Positions 23,366 to 31,909 of a DNA stretch of 37,552 nt are shown here, one piece after another. Position 1 is the stretch's first letter; every line of letters starts with the position of its first letter. The position numbers and the translations under genes were made by a program. The stretch lies in NCBI GenBank assembly GCA_947626985.1, contig CANQUG010000036.1, positions 1 to 37,552 of the forward strand, read 5' to 3'. This stretch comes from an uncultured Lachnospiraceae bacterium (GTDB taxonomy: Bacteria > Bacillota > Clostridia > Lachnospirales > Lachnospiraceae). Under the pieces are notes generated by a model, which was not told where the DNA came from, did no database searches, and was given only the letters and a program-made list of their open reading frames with translations.

Positions 23366-25048
23366 ATGTCAAACAATATAAACATAAGGCGGGTTAATGC
23401 CAGAATAAGAGAATTGTTTGGTGGGAAAATAGATATGTCTGATTTCCCCAATGACGATGCTAAACACTTTGAAACAAGGGCGTTGGCAGCGCTAGCACTT
23501 GCTATGAATACGGATCTGGAAATAGATCAGGCATGCAAGCATATAACGGATGGGTATAAGGATATGGGAATTGATGCTATTTTCCTTGATGAATCCCAAC
23601 AAAAATTATTTGTAGTTCAAAGTAAATGGAATTCAAATGGTACAGGTGCAATTACGCAAAAGGAAATGGGGAGTTTTGTAGAAGGTATAAGTCGTATTCT
23701 TAATGATGATTTAAACGGTGCCAACGGTAAAATAATGGCTAAATCCATGGATATAGAAAAGGCATTGACTCAGATGGAATATCAAATACATGCCGTATAT
23801 GTACATACAGGAAATCAAAAAGCAGATAAATATGTAATGCGACCAATTGATCAGCTAATGTGTTCAACGAATGATGAAATAAGTACAATTCTGCTTTTTG
23901 ATGAATACTATTTCAAAGATATATATTCATATCTGTCTAACGGTCAGGAACAATCACAAATTGATATTGATGATGTCATTCTTTCTGATTGGGGTAAAGT
24001 TGAAACACCTTTTAAAGCATATTACGGAACAGTATCTGCAGCAACTATAGGAGAGTGGTATAAAATTTACGGTAATAAGTTATTTGCAAAAAATATTAGA
24101 TTTTATAAAGGTAATACAGAAGTAAATGCTGGTATGAGAAAAGTTTTACTTCAGGAACCGGAAAAGTTCTATTATTATAATAATGGTATAAAACTTCTAT
24201 GCAGTTTAATTAAAAGAAAAGCGAAAAACAGCACGACGACTGATACAGGATTATTTGCTTTAGAAGGGGTTTCTCTTGTAAATGGTGCACAAACTACGGG
24301 TACAATTGGTGAAGCTTACATAGAGAATCAGGAACAGGTTGCTAAGGCTAAAGTTATGATTCAAATTATAGACTTAACTAATGTTGACGTCGACACTTCG
24401 TCACAGATAACTAAATTATCGAATACACAAAACAGAATAGAAAGCAAAGATTTTGCTTCACTTGATCCTGTACAAGAAAAATTAAGAACGGAATTGACTT
24501 TTGTTCACTATGAATATCTTTATAAGAGCGGGAGTACAATTTCAAATCCGGACAAGCAGTTTTCGTTTGATGAGGCAATTGTCGCTATGGCATGTTTAAA
24601 TAATGATATTTCATATGCGGTAGTGGCAAAAAGAAATGTTGGTGCTTTGTCAGAAGATATTACGAAGGCACCATATAAAGTGTTGTTTAATCCAGCGACA
24701 AATTCATATGAATTGTTAAATTCTGTTTTATTAATGCGGGAGCTTGAAAAGTATTTACGAACAAAAAAAGATCAGTCAAATAATAATAGAAGTAGATTAG
24801 TATGCATACACGGAAATCGGTTTATTCTGCATGCTGTTCTACAGAAAATGAAAAATGCTTCCAATTTCAGTATTGCTGTCATGGATAAAACAGAGATGGA
24901 TATTATTATACGATTTATTGATGAAATGTTGCCACTGATAACACAAGTAATGGATGAATTATATCCTGAATCTTATCCGGCTAATATTTTTAAAAATGTA
25001 AAAAAATGTAAAGAAATAGAAATGAAAGTTGATGATATGAGTGACTAA
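23366..25048 (+). CDS. AIPR family abortive-infection protein
   Basis: This 560-residue protein matches the AIPR (abortive infection phage resistance) family, named after lactococcal Abi proteins. The N-terminal part looks like a PD-(D/E)XK nuclease: GIDAIF (Asp70) followed by LFVVQSKW (Gln85, Lys87). The family core follows with RFYKGNTEVNAGM, FYYYNNGIKLLC and SLVNGAQTTGTI. The probable role is nucleic-acid cleavage during phage infection. AGAAGGG precedes the ATG. The third base of its TAA stop is the first base of an insertion-sequence inverted repeat, so the original C terminus may be lost. The gene is AT-rich, unlike the core genome. Confidence 0.85.
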   Translation: MSNNINIRRVNARIRELFGGKIDMSDFPNDDAKHFETRALAALALAMNTDLEIDQACKHITDGYKDMGIDAIFLDESQQKLFVVQSKWNSNGTGAITQKEMGSFVEGISRILNDDLNGANGKIMAKSMDIEKALTQMEYQIHAVYVHTGNQKADKYVMRPIDQLMCSTNDEISTILLFDEYYFKDIYSYLSNGQEQSQIDIDDVILSDWGKVETPFKAYYGTVSAATIGEWYKIYGNKLFAKNIRFYKGNTEVNAGMRKVLLQEPEKFYYYNNGIKLLCSLIKRKAKNSTTTDTGLFALEGVSLVNGAQTTGTIGEAYIENQEQVAKAKVMIQIIDLTNVDVDTSSQITKLSNTQNRIESKDFASLDPVQEKLRTELTFVHYEYLYKSGSTISNPDKQFSFDEAIVAMACLNNDISYAVVAKRNVGALSEDITKAPYKVLFNPATNSYELLNSVLLMRELEKYLRTKKDQSNNNRSRLVCIHGNRFILHAVLQKMKNASNFSIAVMDKTEMDIIIRFIDEMLPLITQVMDELYPESYPANIFKNVKKCKEIEMKVDDMSD

Positions 25049-25193
25049 CTCAACTTTTCTATTGGTAAAACTGGTGTAATCAATGTGTTTTTATAAGTAC
25101 GTAATCATCCGTATTTTTTAATACCTTCATATGTTTGATACACTTGTGTCAAATACATGGGGGTATTTTTATATGCGTAATAATATAACTGAC

Positions 25194-25565
25194 TCAACTT
25201 TCCAAGCATGAATCTTGGAATAAAGCCTGAATAAACGCTGGCTGAGCCGTCAGCCATTCGGTTACTTTACATTTTAGAATTTTTGTGATTTCTGCTGACA
25301 CTATACCAGCTACATTTGTAAACAGGGCTAATAGTTTCTGTAAAGCAGTAGTAAGATCCATATCCTGGATTTCATCACAGAACATGAAGAACAGCTCCTC
25401 ATAGGTTTTCTGATCATTCTGTTTCCGTCGTATCCACTCCAGAATGATATATCTGGTGAATACGATGGCGGTATGGCAAACCATTGCGGTATAACTCCGG
25501 CTCCGGAATTCTGTTCCGAGCTTCATGAAGGATTTTGATGCTTTGAAAAAACACTCAATCGACCA
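25194..25565 (-). pseudogene. IS4-type transposase, C-terminal part
   Basis: Read on the minus strand from 25565, the frame gives WSIECFFKASKSF and continues to the stop at 25194. This is the C-terminal segment of a DDE transposase, including the catalytic Glu of the YGxRWxIE signature. Its N-terminal part lies at 27805-28797 and stops at the same Trp-Ser codons. There is no start codon or ribosome site at 25565, so the fragment is not a working gene. Confidence 0.8.
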
Positions 25566-25642
25566 TATGCCGATTTGGGAATTCTTAAAATATCAATATT
25601 ATGATGTCAGGGTTGAATAAAGTTTTTTACTCGCCCCATCAT

Positions 25643-25668
25643 TGATAGTACCTTGAAAATTTCACACA
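25643..25668. repeat. Left copy of the IS1182-type inverted repeat
   Basis: These 26 bases are the exact reverse complement of 27414-27439. They contain the shared GATAGTACCTTG core. Confidence 0.9.
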
Positions 25669-25739
25669 ATTTCGAATGCTTTTGCTTTAGCTGTCTCATT
25701 TTATCTTTTTGGGAAAAACCGGGATGCTTTTCCTCATTG

Positions 25740-27350
25740 TCAGATTGCTAAAATTGGATTTTGGGCATAATGTCCCCTTCCTTTCCGAAAAGTTATCAGC
25801 TTACGGACATTCAATGCGGCTACTTTACATCCGAAGAAAAACCGGCCTGGAATGCAGCCCCTGACCGGCATACGGTCTGCCTGGTAGATCCGCCTCAGTA
25901 TAGAAGGGATTGTTTCCACACCGTTCCGTATCCGGGCCAGCTGTTTGTATTCCTCTGTTTTCATCTCGCGTTTGACCTGTGCCCGAAACTGGCCTTTTGC
26001 GGATATGGTTACAGAGCATACTTTTTTGTGCACCTTTACCCGGCATTCCTCCCTGTGCGGGCAGTTCAGACATTGCTCTCTTGAGAATGACGCATAGATG
26101 TGACCGTTCCCATTGGCAGAACAGCAGCTGCTCCTGGGTGCATAGCCTGCCGGGCACTCCAGTACCCGATCCCCTGCTGCGTTCAGTTTGAAGTCTGCAT
26201 AAATGTCCGGTACTTCCGTTCCGGTGATCGCTGTCGGAACCAGTCTGACATTTTGTTCTTCTGCCTGTTTTTGGTTATCTTCCCCAAAATAGGCGCCATC
26301 TGTGACAAGAATGGAGGCTTCTTCCTGGTATCCGTTCCTCTCAAGGCTGTCCTTGAGAAACTGACTGTCGGAATAGGTATTCTGCTCGAATTGGTAATCC
26401 GTAACTACAGAGCCGTTTTCACTTACCGATTCCTCGACATTTGCCACGTATCCCCGGTATTCTTTTCCGGCTTTTTTCCGGAAAGTCGCATCGGGGTCAG
26501 AAGGGTTCTGCATCATTGAGGAATCCATGCTGCCTTCCCCTTTTTCTTTGAGGCGGCGCACGGCACCCTCAACTACAGTCTGCTCGGAAAGGCATCTCAC
26601 CAAAAGCTGGTATTCCGTAACATCATCAAAATCCTGCCCGCACACATCCAGCAGTTTATCCGCGTCTTTCAGGATGTCAGCCAGGCAGCCATCGGTTTTG
26701 CTGCTGTCATTGTAATAGAAGATCCTGTTGAAATCGTTTGGATCATAGTAATGTTCCATTCCCGCCAGCAGGGCATCCTGCCCGTTTTTATGAAGGAAGA
26801 TGACAAATTTGGAAACGCAGGTATATAGCAGTTCAGCCCGGCTCAGCTTTTTGATGTTCGCTTCGATCATCATGGAATCCATACGGCGTATCCCTGGGCT
26901 GACATTCATCAATTTGGCGATCTTGCTTCCCAGGTCCGTAACGCAGTCATGGAGGAGGTCGATATTATAAGCTGCCTCATAATCATAGCAGCGCTTCCGG
27001 AAACGGGAAAGGGACTTATCGCTCAAAGGCTGCTCTTCATAACTGGTGGTATGGAGGGCATACTGGTAGCGGACATCAAGCATCAGGCTTTCTACGATAT
27101 CATCGTCAGAAACCTGGAACAGTTCTTTTATAATGAGAGCACCAACACAAATGTTGACGGGAGTATTGAACTTAGACTGGGTTCGTTCGGAATACAGCAC
27201 ACGGAAACGTTCTTCATCGATTGCCGGGAAGATGTCGTCTGCAAATATTTTCGCCCAGGAATTCTCAAGAGCCTTTTGCTCCCTTGCAGTCAGTCCGGAA
27301 GCACTATCGCAAAAAGACAGCTGCTGTGATGTATTTGTCCGAAATGCCAT
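25740..27350 (-). CDS. IS1182 family transposase
   Basis: This 536-residue protein is a complete IS1182-type DDE transposase. The N terminus has the conserved stretch PVNICVGALIIKELFQVSDD and the DVRYQYALHT region. A catalytic Asp lies in RRMDSMMIEANI and another in LVTDGAYFG. A cysteine-rich insert (CLNCPHREEC) precedes the RNGVETIPSILRRIYQADR segment that holds the catalytic Glu. No internal stop or frameshift is seen, so the element may be active or recently inserted. AAGGTGG precedes the ATG. Confidence 0.92.
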   Translation of the reverse strand: MAFRTNTSQQLSFCDSASGLTAREQKALENSWAKIFADDIFPAIDEERFRVLYSERTQSKFNTPVNICVGALIIKELFQVSDDDIVESLMLDVRYQYALHTTSYEEQPLSDKSLSRFRKRCYDYEAAYNIDLLHDCVTDLGSKIAKLMNVSPGIRRMDSMMIEANIKKLSRAELLYTCVSKFVIFLHKNGQDALLAGMEHYYDPNDFNRIFYYNDSSKTDGCLADILKDADKLLDVCGQDFDDVTEYQLLVRCLSEQTVVEGAVRRLKEKGEGSMDSSMMQNPSDPDATFRKKAGKEYRGYVANVEESVSENGSVVTDYQFEQNTYSDSQFLKDSLERNGYQEEASILVTDGAYFGEDNQKQAEEQNVRLVPTAITGTEVPDIYADFKLNAAGDRVLECPAGYAPRSSCCSANGNGHIYASFSREQCLNCPHREECRVKVHKKVCSVTISAKGQFRAQVKREMKTEEYKQLARIRNGVETIPSILRRIYQADRMPVRGCIPGRFFFGCKVAALNVRKLITFRKGRGHYAQNPILAI

Positions 27351-27413
27351 ATTTTAACCACCTTTCTGATGAGTTAATTAATTATATCAGAAGAGTGCTC
27401 ATTTTTATAGCTG

Positions 27414-27439
27414 TGTGTGAAATTTTCAAGGTACTATCA
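27414..27439. repeat. Right copy of the IS1182-type inverted repeat
   Basis: This is an exact reverse complement of 25643-25668. It is followed outward by the GGGGTCAAATAA end (on the minus strand). Confidence 0.9.
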
Positions 27440-27487
27440 GGGGTAGTTCTTATTTGACCCCAACATCATATTATAACATTTTACATA

Positions 27488-27810
27488 TTTATCGGCATTT
27501 TTTACTATAGGGATGTAACTAACATTTTTTTAGAATAATACAATTTTATACAAAAGTTTCAGAGACGGTGAAACATGAAATATCATATAAACTAAGCGAA
27601 AGTAATAAATCCGTCTTCAAGGATGATGTCAGATTCAAATATGTCGATGATGAAAGAGTTATTAAACAGCTGTTTAGTCTGAAATAAATGCCGATATTAT
27701 TTTTTCCATGTCTGAACTTGTGCCAGGCATGGGAACTCTGGCGAATATTTGTCGGTATTTCTAAAATATCGGCATATGGTCGAAAATGCCGATATCGTCA
27801 TTTTCGACCA
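27488..27810. repeat. Cluster of ATGCCGATA motifs and a 34-bp palindrome
   Basis: Copies of ATGCCGATA or its complement, some with one or two mismatches, occur near 27489, 27688, 27752, 27766 and 27787, with a further copy at 25568. A near-perfect 34-bp palindrome spans 27777-27810 and abuts the point where the IS4-type transposase is cut. CGACCA flanks the inserted DNA on both sides (25560-25565 and 27805-27810). A plus-strand frame ending at 27687 (VIKQLFSLK) may be a gene fragment. This looks like a small non-autonomous element or several nested insertions. Confidence 0.5.
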
Positions 27811-28797
27811 CTGGTTTCCATAAATCCGTACAATTTCCGAATCGGAAAGACTGCAGTTTGTGCTTAACAGATACAGACATTCGCTTTTCTTATTACGGTT
27901 ACGTACAAAAACAATCTTTACCGGAATTCCGTTTTTGGTAGTGACACAGAGAGAACCAAAGATATTTTTTGCTCCTTCAAAGCATACAAATTTCTGCAGT
28001 TCAGGCAGCGTATAGAGTTTTCCATGAAAGATATAGCGCTGTTTCAGCTGTTTTACCATACCAATCACATCCAGACCTTCCGCAAGAATGGACTGTACCA
28101 TAGGTTCTGTAGTGAACCAGCTGTCCATAAGGACATAATCCGCCCTGATCCCAGCGGACAATGCTCTCCGGATCAGAAGAATCGCTGCTTCCGGTTTGCT
28201 GAGCATACTTTCCCGGCATGTTTTATAACCATTTGAGCGGTGATCCATGTTATCGGATATTTCCTGGTAACGATTACTCTTTCTGGCAGAGGAAAGCAGG
28301 TTGAATCCAACAGGAATAAAGCTGTAACCATCGGACCATCCCAGAGTCAGCAGGGCAAAGCCTTTTTGAAATCTGTGTTCCACATGGTCATAAACCCTGG
28401 AAAGAAGTTCCACCTTTTTACTTCTGTTACGTTTTATGACAGAGTCATCCAGAACCAGGACTTTTACGCGTTCCGGTCTGGTAAGCCGGTCAAATACGGA
28501 TATCACACTTCCGGACAAAAGAAGGAGGAATTTCTTCCAGTTAAAGGAAGTATCATTTAAAAAACGGTAATAAGTGTTTTTGGAAACTGCCTGGTCTTTG
28601 TGTCTGGAATTCAGAAAGCGAAATAAATTTCTGCTCCGGAAAACTAACAGCAGCAGAAACTGAAACACTTCATACGCAGGAACGCCACAATTTTTGGTAA
28701 TATTGGACCTGCGGAGTATTTTTCCAATCTGAAGTTCCTTAATTGCGGCAGAAAATTGATTTTGGGTATTTTCAGATGATTCATTTTGGTATATCAT
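27697..28797 (-). pseudogene. IS4-type transposase, N-terminal part
   Basis: The frame starts at 28797 after AAAGGTG and follows the transposase for 330 residues. Catalytic Asp residues lie in VLVLDDSVIKR and YVLMDSWF, and the frame reaches IVRIYGNQW, where the family continues with SIE. Here it instead reads 36 foreign residues (SKMTISAF and on) to a stop at 27697. The missing end is at 25194-25565. The truncated protein lacks the catalytic Glu and should be inactive. Confidence 0.85.
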
Positions 28798-29042
28798 AGG
28801 ATTAGCACCTTTCTTTGTATGGTATTGATTAGGGGTAATCTTATTATACCAAAGTCTGGTGCTGTTTTTATGTCAATATACCGATTATCAGACGACTTTT
28901 TGCTGAAAACACAATGTTTACACCTGTTTTACTGGTGGGAAAGTTGAGTAAATTATCTTTTAATCTTTTCTCTGGTCTCTTGATGGGGGCGGTTCATGTG
29001 TAATTGGAGGAATTTTTATTTTGTCAAGATACGGATTATTCC

Positions 29043-29218
29043 TTACTTACGGTACCAGCACTTCCATGTGGGGAGAAACCTCTTGATCACGGCACGGAGG
29101 ATCTGATAGATCACAACGCCGATGAAGTAGAAGAGCGCTCCGTAAATGATGAAGAAGGTGCGGCATAGTTCACGATGGCAGCAATCGGTTTATTTGCGGT
29201 GTTTACCAGTTGTTCCAT
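29043..29218 (-). pseudogene. Frameshifted small membrane protein of a phage/ICE module
   Basis: An AAGGGA site precedes an ATG at 29218. The first frame reads EQLVNTANKPIAAIVN and stops early at TGA. A shift near 29160 opens a second frame with the hydrophobic segment IIYGALFYFIGVVIYQIL and a basic end KRFLP. Together they would make a protein of about 58 residues with one membrane helix. The break could also be a sequencing error. 28950-29042, beyond the IS end, shows no gene. Confidence 0.55.
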
Positions 29219-29282
29219 AATTATCCCTTCGTTTGTCAGAAAAGAGCTGGTGGCAGCTTAGCACTACCACCAGCCTGGTTAC

Positions 29283-29471
29283 CTACTTCAGGGCTTTCAT
29301 ACGCTCTTGGTGGTACTCGTCATCCTGCGCGGACTTCTTTTCCTCACGCTTTTCGCGTCGGAAGTCGTTAATCACGGTCTGGATGGCGACCACTGCCCAA
29401 GACAGGACGACGACGCAGAAGCACCCGATAAGGATGTTGTACAGCACGGTGGAAATCATGATCTCATTCAT
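29283..29471 (-). CDS. Small membrane protein of a phage/ICE module
   Basis: This 62-residue protein has one transmembrane helix (ILIGCFCVVVLSWAVVAIQTV) followed by a highly charged tail (RREKREEKKSAQDDEYHQER). GGGAGG lies 9 bases before the ATG. It begins 16 bases after the DUF2815 gene, on the same strand. I do not know a function for it; the compact packing suggests membership of the same element. Confidence 0.65.
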   Translation of the reverse strand: MNEIMISTVLYNILIGCFCVVVLSWAVVAIQTVINDFRREKREEKKSAQDDEYHQERMKALK

Positions 29472-29487
29472 TGTTTTTTACCTCCCA

Positions 29488-30060
29488 TTAATCAAGAAAA
29501 TTGCCGTCTTCGTCGGTGGCGAAGTTGGACTCAACGCTGGCCTTTCCACTGAGGGGTTTACCGTCACGGACCTTCTGCAGGTTGTTCAGGCCACAGGCGA
29601 TGCCATGACTGCCGGAGCTGTTGAAGGCGTAGAAGGTGATGCTGGCTTTGCCGTAGGCACCGCTGTACACTTCGCTGCGGGTCAGGATCGGATTGCGGTT
29701 CACATCCATGTTGCCAGGGGACGAGGTGGCGTTGGCGTTGACAAAGTAGCGGCCTGCGTAGGCCGGATAATCTGGGTGCTCGGTGTCGTCGTCGCGCAGC
29801 GGGGGATTGATGACGGTCAGCGTAGGTACGGACTTGCCGTTGTCCTCCAGCTTGGTCTCGTCCTCCTTATAGGTGGCCTCGATGGCAGTCTGAATCTTGG
29901 TCAGGGTCTTGGTGTCACTCTTGGGAATGATCAGGCTGACCGAATACTTCGAAGCGTTATCATTGATGGATTTGGGTTCCCAGATGTTGGCGTAGCTCCA
30001 ACGGGTATCGGGACCAGTGATAACCTTCATGGAGTTTACGGGTTTTACGTTCTTATTCAT
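29488..30060 (-). CDS. Enc34-like single-stranded DNA-binding protein (DUF2815)
   Basis: This 190-residue protein matches the DUF2815/Enc34 family of phage ssDNA-binding proteins: WSYANIWEPKSIN, KYSVSLIIPKSD, a variable loop, then NPILTRSEVYSGAYGKASITFYAF and a C-terminal acidic tail with DEDGNFLD. Such proteins coat single strands in phage or ICE replication. The ATG at 30060 is supported by GGAGG 9 bases upstream. The start overlaps the end of the DUF2800 pseudogene by 8 bases, the normal gene order for these elements. Unlike its neighbour, this gene appears intact. Confidence 0.87.
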   Translation of the reverse strand: MNKNVKPVNSMKVITGPDTRWSYANIWEPKSINDNASKYSVSLIIPKSDTKTLTKIQTAIEATYKEDETKLEDNGKSVPTLTVINPPLRDDDTEHPDYPAYAGRYFVNANATSSPGNMDVNRNPILTRSEVYSGAYGKASITFYAFNSSGSHGIACGLNNLQKVRDGKPLSGKASVESNFATDEDGNFLD

Positions 30061-30948
30061 TGTCAAAATCCTCCATAAAATCATTTGTTGCTGTGTTCAT
30101 GGCTGGACGCTTGTCGCTTTCCGGTACGAGCGTAGATTTGCCTTGCGGCTTCTCGATGTAAGCCGTGAGTAGTTTGTCGAAGCGGGCCTTACTGAGCATC
30201 TTCTGCATCAGCTTGTGCTCAAAGGGCTCGAGGCCTGCCCCTTGCCTGCCTGTGTGACGGCGGCCTCGTCGGTGTACCTGTGATTGAATCGACCCTTGAC
30301 CAGTTTCCAGCCGCGCCGTTCCTTTCTGCTGACAGCCTGTTGCAGGGCGTACTTCTTAATGTCCAAGGCCCATGCGACCAGATTGTCTACGTGAGAGAGA
30401 ATGTCCTCAATGTCCTCGTCGGTCAGGAGTGGTAGAAGCTTGAAATCATAGTGGGCCAGCTCCAGATTAGCCTTGGCCCTTGCGCGGTAGTCACTCTTGG
30501 CTTTACAGAAGCCGCACCATTCGCTGTAGAGGAAGTTGCCGTCACCGGCGAAGGCCAGCTGGGCCGTAGGCTTCAAGACCTCGTCCGCTCAACGGTACAG
30601 GTCGTCTTTGGAGAGGGTGAAGGCGCTGATGTTCTGTCTCCGGAACTGGTAGATCGTCATGGCCACCGTGTCGATGTTGTAGATGTCATCGAACAGCTCC
30701 AGAGTGCTGAGCCCGTGCTAGTAGTCGATTACGTGCATGGTGTTATCCGCAATCAGGATGGCGTCGGAAGTGCCGAAGTCCTGTTCCACCCAGTGAGAGA
30801 AGTCCACCCGCTGTTCGATCAGGATGACCGGGTTCGTGGTGTCTTCGCCGGAGAAACGTCGAGTCAACCAGTTGGCGGCATCAGTAATTGCGACGGCAGC
30901 ATTGCGGAGCTCTTCGATAGTCTGAGCCATATTGCTCATCTTGCTCAT
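30053..30948 (-). pseudogene. DUF2800 nuclease pseudogene
   Basis: The family is clear from VILIEQRVDFSHWVEQDFG, NTMHVIDY, MTIYQFRRQNIS, EVLKPTAQLAFAGDG and the C-terminal GLEPFEHKLMQKML..PESDKRPAMNT. DUF2800 proteins are Cas4-like PD-(D/E)XK nucleases of phages. At least four lesions are visible: a TAG at 30718-30720 where HVIDYKHG is expected, an in-frame loss of about 20 residues just after it, a TGA near 30590 in place of a Trp, and a frameshift near 30240. The N terminus is also missing, since the start at 30948 (AAGGAGG site) begins with a short unrelated segment MSKMSNMAQTIEEL. The gene is dead while its neighbour at 29488-30060 is intact. Confidence 0.82.
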
Positions 30949-31093
30949 AGTGTTTTCCTCCTTTCTCGGATTGTCGTTGTTTGGCAAGGGCAGCAGGCCT
31001 TCGCGTCATGCGGGCGGATACAAGGCTGATCGTGTTGAGTACTGAGATTTCTTTAGACGCGATGTTGCTGTCTCTGCGGTTGCTGTGATCCAT
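30881..31093 (-). CDS. Small protein of a phage/ICE module, unknown function
   Basis: A 70-residue frame begins MDHSNRRDSNIASKEISV after a perfect GGAGGTGA site 6 bases upstream, so it is very likely translated. It is basic and has no known domain that I recognise. The last 22 codons overlap the start of the next gene in another frame. It follows the sigma-like gene and precedes the DUF2800 pseudogene. Confidence 0.5.
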   Translation of the reverse strand: MDHSNRRDSNIASKEISVLNTISLVSARMTRRPAALAKQRQSEKGGKHYEQDEQYGSDYRRAPQCCRRNY

Positions 31094-31184
31094 GTCGTCT
31101 CACCTCCGTTTCTGTAGGCCGGTGTCGTTGCCTTACACTTTTCACTGGAGATGGGAGGCGGATTTGAGCGAAGGAAAATCAAAA

Positions 31185-31226
31185 AAGATGAAAAAACTTC
31201 TGACCACCGGGATAGGCAGCCAGAAG
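31185..31226 (-). terminator. Terminator after the sigma-like gene
   Basis: On the minus strand CTTCTG and CAGAAG arms, with a partly paired interior (GCC/GGT), precede TTTTTT. It starts 17 bases after the stop of the sigma-like gene. Confidence 0.7.
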
Positions 31227-31242
31227 CGGGTCTTACATTATA

Positions 31243-31743
31243 TTAGTAGCCACGGACTTTCCGCAGCTCTGTTCGGTAGCGCTTCATCTGATCCGCGAAG
31301 GTCCGCTGTGGACGGCCCAGCGCCTTGGCGATTGCCCGGTCGGACACGGTGAAGTCCTCCTGCCACAGGGCGAGAATGATATCGGCATCAGGGTCGAGTT
31401 CACGGAGTCGCTTGATCAGGCGAGCCAGCAGGTCGCGGTCTGCAATGACATCCTCCATGCGAGGACCATTAGCCTTCTGCTGCTCCAGAAGGGTGACGTT
31501 GCCATCACCTTCCGGGGCATCGAGGGAAAGCAGGTCACCGGCGCGGCGATACTCGCAGTCCTCACAGAACATGTCGCATAGCCACCATTTATCGCGGGGG
31601 CAGCAGCACCGTCTGTGGTTCTGCATCCGCTTCCGGTAGGCGGTACGTTCGCGGTCATACTCTTTGTAATAATCGGCGGGTACTTCGAACCATGCTTTCA
31701 GGTTCTTGTCGTAGATACGATTGGTGTTCTCAGGTTTACTCAT
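31243..31743 (-). CDS. Sigma-70-like DNA-binding protein of a mobile element
   Basis: This 166-residue protein has an N-terminal YDKNLKAWFEVP segment and a Cys-rich middle (CCCPRDKWWLCDMFCEDC), possibly metal-binding. The C terminus is a region 4-type helix-turn-helix (LARLIKRLRELDPDADIILALW, then VSDRAIAKALGRPQRTFADQM). Proteins of this type are common in phage and ICE modules of Lachnospiraceae and are annotated as sigma factor-like. ATG 31743 follows AAAGGAG by 8 bases. A structured leader (31774-31881) lies directly upstream. Confidence 0.75.
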   Translation of the reverse strand: MSKPENTNRIYDKNLKAWFEVPADYYKEYDRERTAYRKRMQNHRRCCCPRDKWWLCDMFCEDCEYRRAGDLLSLDAPEGDGNVTLLEQQKANGPRMEDVIADRDLLARLIKRLRELDPDADIILALWQEDFTVSDRAIAKALGRPQRTFADQMKRYRTELRKVRGY

Positions 31744-31773
31744 AAAATCAACTCCTTTGGTTTTCGTGCGAAA

Positions 31774-31881
31774 TCCGCAGGAGCCAATTGATGTCCGGAG
31801 AGACAAGCAGACGGCCAAGGAAATAGCTATCCCATCATCGGGATTAGGCTAAATCCAAGGCCGTCGATGCAGCTCTGCGGA
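31774..31881 (-). ncRNA. Structured RNA leader upstream of the sigma-like gene
   Basis: Three nested stems fit one fold: an outer 7-bp TCCGCAG/CTGCGGA (31774-31780 with 31875-31881), a middle 7-bp GACGGCC/GGCCGTC (31810-31816 with 31859-31865) continuing with GGA/TCC, and an inner TAGC/GCTA plus TCCC/GGGA around a 6-base loop. The minus strand would be transcribed as the 5' leader of the sigma-like gene. Published computational motifs (DUF2800 and DUF2815 RNA) lie upstream of the gene families found here, but I cannot say that this is one of them. Confidence 0.45.
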
Positions 31882-31909
31882 CTTCTAATTTATGGTGTTT
31901 TGCCTTGCC

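Larger units (their letters stand above)
25610..27461. mobile_element. IS1182-type insertion sequence
   Basis: The element carries one full transposase gene on the minus strand. Near its ends a 26-bp perfect inverted repeat (25643-25668 and 27414-27439) is followed outward by less exact matches ending in GGGTTGAATAA on the left and the complement of GGGGTCAAATAA on the right. Similarity runs about 12 bases beyond these points, so the boundaries are good to roughly 15 bases. It lies inside DNA that already split the IS4-type transposase. Confidence 0.8.
25048..28949. mobile_element. IS4-type insertion sequence split by other mobile DNA
   Basis: The two ends are inverted copies: ACTCAACTTT starts at 25048 and its complement ends at 28949, with similarity continuing about 45 bases inward (for example GTAAAAC.GGTGTAA on both sides). 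Inside lie the two halves of one transposase, at 25194-25565 and 27805-28797, interrupted by about 2.2 kb. No clear target duplication is seen. A near-palindrome at about 25129-25160 follows the transposase and may be its terminator. The element sits directly on the AIPR stop codon. Confidence 0.8.
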
